A program made the translations under genes and the position numbers. A model generated the notes under the pieces. It searched no databases, had not been told where the DNA came from, and worked only from the letters and a program-made list of their open reading frames with translations. From Actinidia chinensis (taxonomy: Eukaryota; Streptophyta; Magnoliopsida; Ericales; Actinidiaceae), in NCBI GenBank assembly GCA_009663005.1, contig CM018906.1:21230736-21243235 (forward strand): DNA of 12,500 nt, given 5' to 3'. Shown here piece by piece: positions 1 through 8,652 of this stretch (position 1 is its first letter; every line of letters starts with the position of its first letter).

Positions 1-488
1 TGCTTTATACTCCTCCAACTGACAGCTGCTCCCCCAAGAGTGAACACATATCTGGAAGTTGATTTTTTAAAATCTATGTCTGACATGAAATCTTAATCTG
101 TGTAACCGACTGGAATTAAATCTGAACCTCCGTAGGTCAACATATAATTTCTAGTCCTTCTCAAGTACTTGAAAATATGTTTTACCGCGGTTCAATGTTA
201 TGGTCTATGATTAGATTGATATTTGTTGACCATGACCACTGCATAACAAATATTTGGTCTAGTGCAATCATAACATACATTAGGCTTCCACTGCCCGAAG
301 CATAAGGAACGCCTTCATGCGTTGTCTCATCCTTAAAGTCTTAACACATTTCTAGACAATGAACTCCATGCCTAAAAGGTAATACCTTTCTTGGAGATTT
401 GTATGCATTGGCAACTTGACCAATCTTATCTATTTATGCAGCTTTGGGATAGCCTAACATTTTATCTGTTATCTCTCAAAGTATGATC
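1..488 (-). pseudogene. Ty1/copia pol remnant: end of reverse transcriptase and RNase H domain
   Basis: Read on the minus strand, this stretch matches the C-terminal RT and RNase H part of plant Ty1/copia polyproteins, which copy retrotransposon RNA and degrade the template. From high to low coordinate I can read blocks like LRD, LSQ, an IDKI block, LPFRHGVH, VPYAS, GSLMY, CYAV, TAVKHIFKYLRRTRNYM, DLIPVGYTD, DFMSDIDFKKSTS and VFTLGGAAVSWRSIK, in the order expected for the family. Frames change near 250-275 and near 430, and there are stops. One is at 93-95, replacing the Ser of the catalytic YTDSD motif. The remnant is cut by the window start. At its other end homology runs to about 480-488, directly against the 5' LTR of the Athila-type element, so it is probably the older host of that insertion. 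Family call is secure; the lineage within copia is not determined. Confidence 0.88.
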
Positions 489-703
489 TGATTGGAACTG
501 CATATTGTAAGTCCAAATAGCAACTGTAAAGCTGACCTAAATTAGCCCTAGATTAGTTTAATTATATTTTGTTAATCATATATTGCACTTATAGGATAGA
601 GCGTTTTGAGTTTCATTGTAGGTTTTAGTGAATAAGGCGAAGAAATTGAAGCCATAAAAGTATGAACGGAGTAGGAAGAAAAGAAGGTTCAGATGTACAT
701 TGA

Positions 704-1069
704 GCGTTCGAACGCCCAAGCAAAAGGAAACCAGCGTTCGAACGCTGTGAAGAAATGTGAGGAATTTTTGTGAAGAACGTTCGAACGCCTAGCCAAGAAA
801 ATCTTTGCGTTCGAACTCAAAGAGGAAAAGTGATGAATACCGTTCGAACCTCCTGCTTACAAGTTCGCAAAATGCGAGAGTTGAATTAAGATTTCGAATG
901 CTCCTGCTCACAGTTTCAAAAAATGCAAGACTAAAAGTTTTGTTTTTTGCCTAAGCGTTCGAACTGCTCCATGGAAGAATGATTCGGGGTCCGAACGCCA
1001 GAAGAAAAGCAGAAGATTGCACTGAGCGTTCGAACTCTCAATTGAAGAAGAAAGTTGGCGTTCGAACGC
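704..1069 (+). repeat. U3 array of the 12-bp palindrome GCGTTCGAACGC and variants
   Basis: About ten copies of a palindromic motif lie in 366 bp. Exact copies are at 704-715, 734-745 and 1058-1069. Near copies are at 777-788, 807-818, 840-851, 955-966, 987-998 and 1026-1037, with a weaker one around 891-900. Each perfect copy carries three CpG and a central TTCGAA. Spacing is irregular, from about 30 bp upward, and the DNA between is A/G-rich (AAGAAAA, GAGGAAA), so this is an interspersed cluster and not a simple satellite. It sits just upstream of the TATA box, where LTR enhancers usually lie. A regulatory role is inference. Confidence 0.85.
841..942 (+). repeat. Imperfect tandem duplication of about 50 bp inside the U3 array
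   Basis: The unit starting near 841 (TTCGAACCTCCTGCTTACAA, then an AAATGCGAGA block) is repeated from about 893 (TTCGAATGCTCCTGCTCACA, then AAATGCAAGA). The CTCCTGCT.ACA and AAATGC.AGA blocks align in order. The second copy has lost the clean palindrome. This shows the array grew at least partly by local duplication. Confidence 0.65.
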
Positions 1070-1132
1070 CAAGAGGCAACATCCTGGGAAGATTTCCTAA
1101 TCCTTGTTTAGGACTTTCGAATTTGGAGTTAC

Positions 1133-1141
1133 CTATATATC
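1133..1141 (+). promoter_or_regulatory. TATA box of the LTR promoter
   Basis: CTATATATC lies about 65 bp after the last palindrome copy and some 1030 bp before the primer-binding site, the right place for the U3 core promoter. A second, weaker TTTATATC follows at about 1144. Transcription would start about 30 bp downstream, near 1165, which would set the U3/R border. Prediction from sequence and position only. Confidence 0.6.
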
Positions 1142-2177
1142 CTCTTTATATCTTTTGACAAGGGGACGTGATTTTAGGTTTTTTCTTCAGCCTCTAATTA
1201 GTTTTCAAACGTTCTTCATTATTTCTTGTAATTTTACATTAAAGTCCCTTGTTTTGTTTTTATTAATTAAAGAGTTTTAGTCATTCATCATGTTTTTTCA
1301 GTTTTCCCTTGGTATCAATTTAATTAATATTGGCTTTTATAATATCTTTAGATTAGTTATTAAATTAAAAGGCACTTCAATAATTAGATATATTCGTTTA
1401 CCCCTAGTCATGAGTGGCTATTTTTCTTTACTTTGAGTCGAATTTGTGACAAGTCAATCGGGAATCAATGATACAATGGGTAAATTTATTTTCACCGTTA
1501 GATCTTTCGTAAATTTTTTATCTTCGTCTTTACTAATCTAAATACTTTCGAAAACATTTGATAGTCCTATTATTTCGATAAGCATATTGTGTTTCGGCTC
1601 TATTACATTCACTCCCATGATTATCACACCCCCTCAGATTTAATTACTTTCCGAACAACTGGGAGTTTTCCTTTATGTCCTGAATAACATCTTTGTGATG
1701 CGAATGATGATGCACGCCTTTGATCATAACAAACAATTTATTTAGAGGTAAAGTAAGTAAGAATGTTTGGGTTTTAAAAGTTTAGATTTTCCGAATCAAG
1801 ACCCAGAATAGTCCCCGAAGGATTTGAGTTATAATATGGCTCCATTGGGATTTCGAGAACCTCGTTGACTGGATCAATCAATTCTGAGTTCCTTTCATTA
1901 CCAGTTAAATCCGTTTTATTTTAGTTATTTAAATTTAGTTCAAACTCATCAAAATTCAAAAAAATCAATTCTCTTTTGATTTTGTTATTTTTGAATATAA
2001 GTAGACTTAGTTAGGTTGCATTGTGTGTTTTGGTCATCTGGTTGTCCCACCTTTGCATGTTCCTTGTGGGAATCGTCCTCGTACTTCGATTTTTTTAACT
2101 ACTACTATTCTTCGCGAACCCGTACCACTTGCTGTAAATATTCACTTCAACTTCCTGGGAGCGAATCAAGTTTTTTG

Positions 2178-2197
2178 TGGCGCGGCCGTTGCCGGGA
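2178..2197 (+). other. Primer-binding site, complementary to tRNA-Asp 3' end (worn)
   Basis: TGGCGC, two extra G, then CCGTTGCCGGG match the usual Athila/Tat primer-binding site TGGCGCCGTTGCCGGGGA, which pairs with the 3' end of plant tRNA-Asp and primes minus-strand DNA synthesis. The site lies nine bases after the presumed LTR end, past a T run. The extra GG at about 2184-2185 and a G-to-A near the far end would weaken pairing, in keeping with a dead copy. Confidence 0.85.
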
Positions 2198-2445
2198 ACA
2201 TACTTTCCGCAGCAAGGGGGACCGCAGAGGCGTGCTATGAACACACGAACCTCAGTCCTTTGCTAACCTGTAGTGGATGCTTCCCCACCATCTACTACAA
2301 GAAAATCTACGGCCAAGGCCATCTGGGTAAAACCTTGTTTCTCCTTTTTTTTTTTGTTAGTTTTTTTATCGAATATTTGTTTTATTTTGTATTTTTATTT
2401 TTTTTAGGGGTCTGAGGCATTAATTTAGATAGAAAAAAAAAAGAG

Positions 2446-2484
<39 letters not shown>

Positions 2485-2611
2485 TATCGGTGGTTTCGTT
2501 TTGCATGTGAGATTGTGGGTTCCGGCTGTGAGTATTGATTAACTTGTTGGAATCGGTGCGATATAACTGTGGAGATTGTTGGATCGATTGGTTAAAATAA
2601 CGTGCTTACGT

Positions 2612-2654
<43 letters not shown>

Positions 2655-2677
2655 ACCTTTAGTCTGAGTGACCCCCT

Positions 2678-2740
<63 letters not shown>

Positions 2741-2908
2741 AACCACATTTTCCTGAGAATAATCATTAAACCCATCCACAGTGGATCATCACGAACAAGA
2801 TCCATGGGACATGGTTTAAGGTAGGGCGACAAAATGGGGAACACTTATTATGATAGGGAATTAGAATATCTTATCCTCCCTATTACTTCTTTTGAATTCG
2901 CTCCCCAC

Positions 2909-2917
<9 letters not shown>
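2198..2917 (+). other. Leader between primer-binding site and recognisable gag
   Basis: This stretch would be the 5' untranslated leader and possibly the N-terminal end of gag. It contains a strongly T-rich tract (about 2336-2407) typical of Athila/Tat leaders. No conserved protein block can be recognised before about 2918. The open frames here, such as 2016-2240 and 2023-2415, run through the LTR end and the primer-binding site and are not credible genes. The true gag start codon was not found; gag may begin anywhere from about 2650. Confidence 0.5.
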
Positions 2918-2945
<28 letters not shown>

Positions 2946-3686
2946 CAACAACACCCATCTCTCTGCTATAGACTTTCCGCACATCATACCCGTTTAAAAA
3001 TCTCAGATCGGAAGCTACAAGCTTTGCCACATTTTAACGGTTGTGAGTCTGAGAGACCTACAACAAAAAAATACACGCATTTAAAAGACTTTAAGGATGC
3101 ATGTTCGATCTTTCAAGACAATTCATGGTCCTAGGAGGTTTTACTTATTACTTCTAAAACTTTTCCCATTCACTTCTAAAGGAACAAGCAACATCTTGGT
3201 TAAACCGTCTTTGAGACCCTAGGTCCATTTACTCATGGAATGCAATTATTGGAAAAAAAAAGGGGGGAGTTCTTAAAAAAAAAATTTCCTCTGAAAATCT
3301 ACTGAGGCACTACGTCGTGCCATCTCTCAATTTTTGCCAAGATAGTGGCGAGAGTTTCTTCCAAAGCTTGGAAAAGATTCAAGGATTTACTAAACGCATG
3401 CCCTCATCAATAATTTTCCTCCATGGCACACAATCATATCTTTTTAATTCGCATTGTTTCATCATTGAAGATGTTTGGTCGAGTCCATGTGTGCGAAAAG
3501 TTTTTTCAGAAGAATCTTGAGCAAAGCATTCGAGTATTTTTTTGATTACCTAGCTAACTTGTTAAGTGATTGGGGCGTGCACTAGAACCTATCAATGTGA
3601 ATATATCTTCTCTTTTCTCTCCCCACATTCCACACAGCATGTAAGGTGTTAAATATAACTTGGGGATGGAAGATGAAGTTTAATGT

Positions 3687-3728
<42 letters not shown>

Positions 3729-4440
3729 TAAGGCCGCTACAGTCTTAACAATGAGTCTTCAAGTTGGTGTGTATTGTGTACTACAATGGACCACTGCACT
3801 TAGTGTGTCCAAATTGTAAGGCGGGGGTAAAAGAGGCACGTGGACAAGTTAATGTGGAGGCCAATTTTTCAAGGAATGGGGATAATCCTTACTCCAATAC
3901 GATAATCCCTCTGGTTGGAGAAATCCCCCTAACTTTGGGTGGCGACAAGAGGGGCAAAAACACAGAACAGTTACACATTTTTCTCAAAATACCCCAAATT
4001 TTCAAATCCCAACAACAACATAAACCAAGGCACCACATTCTAACCTAGACACAACTGTAGGCCCACAATCACAACACTATGTTGTGCCCCTATTCTTGCT
4101 CCCCAAGCGCCCCCCCTTTCCCACACCTTTCCATATCAACCCTCCACATCGATACGGAATGAGGAATAATGAGACGCGCACGAAAGTCCAATTCTTGAGC
4201 AATCCGTTCTGAATTTTGAGAACATATGTGGTAAAGTGAATTCTAATACTTGCGAGTCCTCGTAATTTCACACAAGGCAAGGTGCGATTCTCGCCCAACC
4301 TCAGCAAAATCTAAGCCTGCAAATTGCATTGAGGAAACACATGAGCAAGTCCAGGCCATTAAACTACTCTTAGAAGTGGTAAGGAAATTGATAAAACATT
4401 GCAAACCAAAGAGGGTAATTCAAGGTGGGGAGAAGTCCTA
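2918..4440 (+). pseudogene. gag: gag (capsid/nucleocapsid) of Athila-type element, frameshifted
   Basis: Gag forms the cytoplasmic particle that packages element RNA. Recognisable blocks run in family order across several frames: MRDYMNPA at 2918, a long open piece 2960-3134 with LPHFNGCES and HLKDFKDACSIFQ, then a block reading SWLNRLRP near 3200, FCQDSGESFFQ and FKDLLNACPH (3330-3410), a Cys/His cluster at 3768-3817, QVNVEANFSRNG plus NPYSNT (3847-3902), and the LRSGKEIDKTLQ block at about 4366-4403. The last matches the LRSGKEI motif found near the C-terminus of gag in this clade. At least six frame changes are needed, plus stops such as the TAG after 3134. The true start lies upstream and is not found. 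The link to protease (4450-4790) still shows PFPQR, FPILDAIKES-like and FLKEL-like pieces, so the gag-protease linker is also present. Confidence 0.85.
3768..3817 (+). other. Gag zinc-knuckle-like Cys/His cluster, broken by a frameshift
   Basis: In one frame 3768-3779 reads C-V-L-C. In another, 3783-3817 reads YNGPLH, LVC, PNC, supplying the His (3797-3799) and later Cys (3806-3808, 3815-3817). Together they resemble the nucleic-acid-binding knuckle of gag, but an indel at about 3780 separates the halves. Exact spacing of the intact ancestor cannot be settled here. Confidence 0.65.
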
Positions 4441-4789
4441 AGGAGTTAGGTGTTGAGAGTGGAGACATAAGTTAGAGGAGGAAAGGAAGAAAGCAAAGGG
4501 CAAAGAACATGAGCATGATTCTAGCCAGTCACAAAAGTACCTAATGAAATTACTTTTGAGCGTTTGAAACATTCACCGTTCCCACAAAGATCTTGGCAAA
4601 AGTGAGTAAAGTCAAAACGAAATTCGTTCGGAAAATTATGATGTTTTCAAACACGTGTCGAATCAATTTCCGATTTAGATGCTATTAAAGAATCCCTCTT
4701 ATGCCAAATTTTTAAAGAATTGTGTACTAATCAAAAGGAATTTGCATTAAAAGAGACCAATGATGAATGAGAGTCAGAGTGCGATTCCC
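4441..4789 (+). pseudogene. Gag-protease linker of the polyprotein
   Basis: A charged stretch follows the LRSGKEI block: Lys/Glu-rich to about 4510, then PFPQR (about 4576-4590) and K/R-rich pieces. After that come fragments resembling the conserved linker of Athila/Tat polyproteins, DAIKESL then a FLKEL-like piece (about 4678-4722). Frames switch several times. No catalytic motif is expected in this linker. It joins gag and protease without a visible gap, in keeping with a single gag-pol frame in the ancestor. Confidence 0.65.
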
Positions 4790-5240
4790 AATCAAGACTG
4801 TGCCGAGTAAGGACTCCCCGGTTTGTCCTACATTTCGTGCAAATATAGGGGGTTGTAAGATTGATGCGAGCACTCTCGATTTAGGCTCTAGCGTGATTTG
4901 TTTGCCGTATTCTGTATAACAAAGATCTAGGTTTTAGGAGAACTAAAACCAGCACGAGTTTACACTGAGTTGGCCAATCATTCTGTTAAGGTCCCAGGGG
5001 TATCAATCATTGAGGATGTTCTTGATTCAAGTCGATACTGTGGGTAACTACCCTACCCGTAGATTTCATAGTCTTGGATAATCAACAAACCTGTTGATTG
5101 TGAGTCGCTAAACGTCATATTCCCTGTTATTTAGGAGACCATTCATAGCCAAAACGGCGAATGGCTGTTATTCATTGTCAGGCATGATTCTTAAGCTTCA
5201 TTGTAATATGACGTTGAGACTAACATTTTCACTGTGGGTA
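4790..5240 (+). pseudogene. Aspartic protease domain (PR), frameshifted but with active-site motif
   Basis: The domain cuts the Gag-Pol polyprotein. Readable blocks are IGG-CKIDASTLDLGSS with the active-site D-L-G-S-S at 4878-4892, LPYSV (about 4902-4916), an LGLGELKPA-like block, LADHSVKVPRGI (about 4969-5000), IEDVL, PVDFIVLDN (about 5058-5084), and an LGRPF-like motif near 5129-5145 followed by a run resembling the usual flap end. DLGSS is the plant variant of the retroviral DTG/DSG signature. Several single-base indels and stops interrupt it (e.g. TAG after the LG motif), so it cannot be translated whole. The linker between gag and PR (4450-4790) and between PR and RT (5240-5540) is less conserved. 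Confidence 0.82.
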
Positions 5241-5539
5241 ACAAATGAAGGAAGTAGAAACAAATTGAGGAATAACTGTCCATTGAGTCCATCATTCAAG
5301 AGCATTGGATCGTGAGTTCATGGAAGATTCGATTGAGAAGGCTCTAGTTTGGAGTGGCCCCCATGACCAAATTGGAATCTGAAAGTGTAAGCTTTAGGGA
5401 TTCATCCATTGTTGGTAAAGAGAGTGAGTCTATCTTGCATTTGGGTCTTGGAACCCCAACTTTTGAGTCCTCTTACACTCAATGCCCCAAGTGTATTTAA
5501 CTTGTTTCAATCTGAAGTAAAACTCCACAATTCCGAAAA
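5241..5539 (+). pseudogene. Protease-RT linker
   Basis: Low-conservation spacer of the polyprotein. Translated fragments are Glu/Ser-rich (for example ESVSFRDSS and GKESES near 5380-5430), like the acidic linker before RT in this clade. I see no separate gene, RNA or repeat in it. Confidence 0.5.
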
Positions 5540-6400
5540 GAAAACCTCTGCCATCTACACTTAAGTTGCGTTTCTGGAGAAGGTGAGCTTACCACCTTAC
5601 CCGGTTGTCATAAAAATAAATCTCTAAGCCAACGAAGGTCCAGAGGAATCTTTGGTTGCAAATACTTAAGGGGCATAAGAAGTCCATTAGGTTTGATACT
5701 AGCGGACCTTCACGGTATTATAGTCCACTCATGTGGCACGATCATCGTATTTACTTGGAAGAGGAGCTAAACCTGTGCGTCAAATGCAAAGAAGCGTTTA
5801 AAAACCCCCAATATTGAAAGAGGCTGTTAGAGGAGAATGCTGAAACTTCTTGATGCGTGTATTCATAATACCCATTTTTCTGATTCTAAAGTGGGTGAGT
5901 CCACCAGTTGTTCCTAAGAATCGGGGGTAACGTGGTAAAGATGAGCCATATGAGCTATTGCCACTAGAGTCCAAACGGGATGGCAATGGTGGCAATCGAT
6001 TACCCATGAATTTGAATGCTGCTACTATTAAAGACCATTTTCCCACTTCCCTTTTTGGATGCAATCCTTATAGGTGTTGTCGGACCGAGCAATATTAATT
6101 GTTTTTTTAGATGGTCCTTCTGGGTACAACTGATTGAGGTGGCTTTAGAGGATCAAGATAAGACCACATTCACATTTCCTTTTGGCCTTATGCTATAGAG
6201 AATGCCTTTCTGTCTATGCAATGCAACCGGCCACTTTTCAAAGGTGCAGATTTCAATTTTTAGCGACATGGTGAAAAGATGCTTGAGGTATTCCAGGCAT
6301 TTCTCGGGTGTTGGGGATACGTGTGAATATGCTTAGAGCATTTAAGATGTGTCCTTGAAAAGAGAATGTAAAAGTCACCTGGTTGTGAAATTGGGAGAAT
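5540..6400 (+). pseudogene. Reverse transcriptase domain (RT), frameshifted, catalytic aspartates lost
   Basis: Copies element RNA into DNA. The lead-in LPSTLK (about 5549-5566), LRGHKKSI, an LADLHGI block and IYLEEE (about 5750-5768) precede the RT fold. RT blocks follow: LKLLDACI (5839-5862), SDSK, VGESTS and VVPK-like (5877-5915), a WR-CIDYRKLNAAT-like block (about 5978-6025), KDHFPLPFLD-like (6029-6060), FLDGPSGYN (6104-6130), then after a frameshift IEVALEDQDKTTFTFPFG (6132-6185), a MPF-LCNATG-like block (6203-6232) and SDMV (about 6262). The catalytic F/Y-M-D-D box should fall at about 6289-6303, but the bases there read AGGCATTTC, so the Asp pair is gone. Spacing and motifs are those of Athila/Tat RT. 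Very secure as a family call. Confidence 0.93.
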
Positions 6401-7085
6401 GTTCCACTGCAGGGTAAACGCATTGGTTAGTTCTTGGGCATATTGGGTCTAGCAAGGGATAGATTAGATAAAGCAAAAGTCCGAATTGATTCACCTCTAC
6501 CATTCCTAAGTGTGGTGCAAAGATTAGATCATTTTTAGGGCATGCCGGATTTTTATCGCGTCGCTTCATTACGGGGGTTAGTGCTCTCTCGAGACATGTG
6601 GTCCGTGCTTTCATGTAGAGTACCTTGGAGTGACACACAATGTCACGAAGCCTTTGATAAACTTTAAGGTCTTCTCCCCACGCACCAATTATTCAATCAC
6701 CCCCGGATTGGTCGTTACTTTTGAGCTGATGTGGATGCTAGTGATTATGCAGTGGGACTTTTTTGGGGCAAAGGATGAGAAGAAACCCCGGTTCATATAC
6801 TATCTAGTCAGACACTTAATGATGCCCAATTGAACTATACCACCACCGAAAAGAATTGCTTGCTGTGTTCTTTGCATCGATAGTTTGGTCATACTTGTCG
6901 GATCACTTGTTTATTAGTATACTGACATATCCGCACTGAAGTACCTTTTGACTAAACACCCGATGCAAGGCCACACTCATTAGGTGGATTCTGTTACTGC
7001 AAAGTTTAATATTGAGAATCAAGAGAAGAAAGGGTCGAAAATGTGTAGCTGACCATCGTCAAGGCTCCCTAACGAATGGTGAGGC
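6401..7085 (+). pseudogene. Ribonuclease H domain with connection region, frameshifted
   Basis: RNase H removes the RNA strand after copying. The connection region shows an LGHAGFYR-like block (about 6535-6560) and an AFDKLK-like block (about 6645-6668). The RNase H part shows FELM followed, one base out of frame, by a DASDYAVG equivalent (6719-6757; first catalytic Asp), then LNDAQLNY and TTEK-ELLAV (6810-6860; catalytic Glu region), YTDISALKYLLTK (6918-6956; third catalytic Asp, with the usual His after it replaced by Ile), and KKG with VADH (7025-7056) and RLPNE-like end (about 7060-7080). A one-base loss at TGTGAT, now TGGAT (about 6731), splits the first motif. Only one RNase H is present, unlike Tat elements that carry a second copy. 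Confidence 0.9.
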
Positions 7086-8410
7086 CAACAACACTCTTCG
7101 GATTAATGAGTATTTCCTTGATAGCACTGTTTCAAATCAAACAGCTCTACAAATAATCCTTCATTACCATGTTGGCAGACATTGCCCAATTACTTGGCCA
7201 CCGGTAGAATTCCTTTACAACTGGTCTAGTATGGATAGGAAAAAGTTTTTTTTAGGCATGTGAGGTAATTTGTCTTGGAAGACCCGTAGTTTTTGTTAAG
7301 TATTGTCTGCCAATCATCGTCGGGCAATTCCCTAATGATGAGTGAAGAGCATTTTCGAGTTTTTGGTCATTCACAAGCAGTGGGGGACATTTTTCTTCAC
7401 AAAAAACTGCGGCCAAAATTTTGCAAAGTGGTTTTATGCCCACTATGTTCCGTGATGTCCACGTTTTGCAACGTCATGCTATAGATGCCAACGGTAGGAA
7501 GTCTGTCTAACGGAACGTGAATGCATCTATAAACCCCATCTTAGACTTAATGTCTTCGATTGTTGGATATCGATTTCATAGGGTCCTTTTCCTAAGTCGT
7601 GTGGATATCCTTACATTCTATTGCCATAGATTACTAGCCAAGTTGGGTAGAAGCTATACCAAGTCGTACCAATGACCATGCTGTTTGTGCTCAAGTTTTT
7701 TGAAGAATACATTTTTGCTAGATTTTGGCATCCCTGTCTATTATTACGATGGGGCTCACTTTTTGTAATAGACCTATCGGACTCCTCATGCTCAAATATG
7801 AGTCATTCATAAAGTGGCACACCTTACCATCCTCAAACCCAAGGGCAAGTTAAGTTGCAAATAGTGAAATCAACAAGTCCTTGAGAAACTGTTAAACCCA
7901 ACCGAAAATGATGGTCTTTGCGAATTGGTGAATGCATATGGCAATAAGCTGCATATACAAACCATTTTAGGTCCTCTCCGTATAGGCTTGTGTAATGGAA
8001 AAGCGTGGTCTCCTCCCAGTTAAATTGAGCACAAAGTCTATTGGGCCATTCGCCAATTAAACATAAGTCTTGAGGACAGGGACATTACGTCGTTTGCAAC
8101 TGGATGAGTTAGAGGAATACGATTCATATGAAACTCCAGAATCTCAAAAGCCAGATGAATAGTGCATGATCAATTAATTGTGCTGCAAATCATTCAAAGT
8201 GGGCCAAAAGGTGCTTTGTATAACTCCCGTTTGCATTTATTTCCGGGAAAAAACTTCAAATTCGTTGGTCCGGACCTTTTGTGGTGCTGTCATTTCATCT
8301 CATGGTGCGATTGAAAAACGAATCCGAGAAACGAAGTGTGTTTTAAAGGCAATGGGCATCGTTAAAGCCTTATCTTGAGCTGGAGACAAGAGAGGTTGAG
8401 TGTGTGGATC
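7086..8410 (+). pseudogene. Integrase domain (INT) with GPY/F-like C-terminus, frameshifted, catalytic Glu replaced
   Basis: Integrase inserts the DNA copy into the chromosome. Upstream blocks are INEYF (about 7105), an LATGRIPL-like block (7192-7220) and SSMDRKKFF (7226-7252). The zinc-binding domain shows GHSQA, GGHFSS-KKTAAKILQ-like (7364-7425) and C-Y-R-C (7477-7488). The core shows WGIDF-like with Asp at 7572-7574 and SDGGTHFCNRP-like with Asp at 7748-7750. GQVK is at 7843-7854, where the family has GQVE: the third catalytic residue reads AAG (Lys). AYWAIRQLN (about 8039-8063) and LHLFPGK-like (about 8233-8250) follow, with a C-terminal run SHGAIE, ETKCV-KGNGHR and LELETREVE-like to 8400. 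The piece 8178-8378 is open. Many stops and shifts occur elsewhere. Confidence 0.93.
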
Positions 8411-8652
8411 TACAACGATCCACCGCAGTTCGATTAATTGCAAGAATGTCCTTGTCGGTTTGTTGTACATAGAGTTGAAGGTCTAGTTTATTTATATTCG
8501 TCGATTTTTTTTTTTTTCATTCAGTTTTCTTTCGCATTTCAGAATGCTCGTCTCTATTGGGGGAGTACTTAGTCCGTTTTTATTTTTAGGATTCTTCTTA
8601 TCATAGTTTTAGTCAAAAAAAAAAATTGCACTTAGAGTTCAACGACTCTTAT

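Larger units (their letters stand above)
489..2168 (+). repeat. 5' LTR
   Basis: The start is set by alignment to the 3' LTR at 12387: both open with TG followed by TTGGA, and share a nearly identical run from CTGACCTAA through TTAGCCC, GATTAGTTTAATTAT and ATTGCACTTATAGG. The end is set by the CA at 2167-2168, nine bases before the primer-binding site. A boundary a few bases either way is possible at both ends. Length is about 1680 bp. It holds the palindrome array (704-1069) and TATA box (1133-1141), so U3 is about 489-1165 with R and U5 after it. It contains no coding sequence that I trust. Confidence 0.85.

Noticed and set aside
704..1069. CRISPR-like array of short repeats
   Set aside because: The repeats are only 12 bp, variable and irregularly spaced, and lie in the U3 of a plant LTR; there are no cas genes.
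2016..2415. Two overlapping open frames on + (74 and 130 aa)
   Set aside because: They run through the LTR end, the primer-binding site and a T-rich leader; the longer ends in a poly-Phe/Leu tract translated from T runs.
2659..2844. 61-aa open frame on the minus strand
   Set aside because: Antisense to the leader/gag region, without a recognisable motif.
4077..4307. 76-aa open frame on the minus strand
   Set aside because: Antisense to gag, where the + strand carries family-matching blocks.
5798..6064. 88-aa open frame on the minus strand
   Set aside because: A shadow of the RT domain, whose conserved blocks read on the + strand.
6375..6638. 87-aa open frame on the minus strand
   Set aside because: Antisense to the RT-RNase H connection; no motif of its own.
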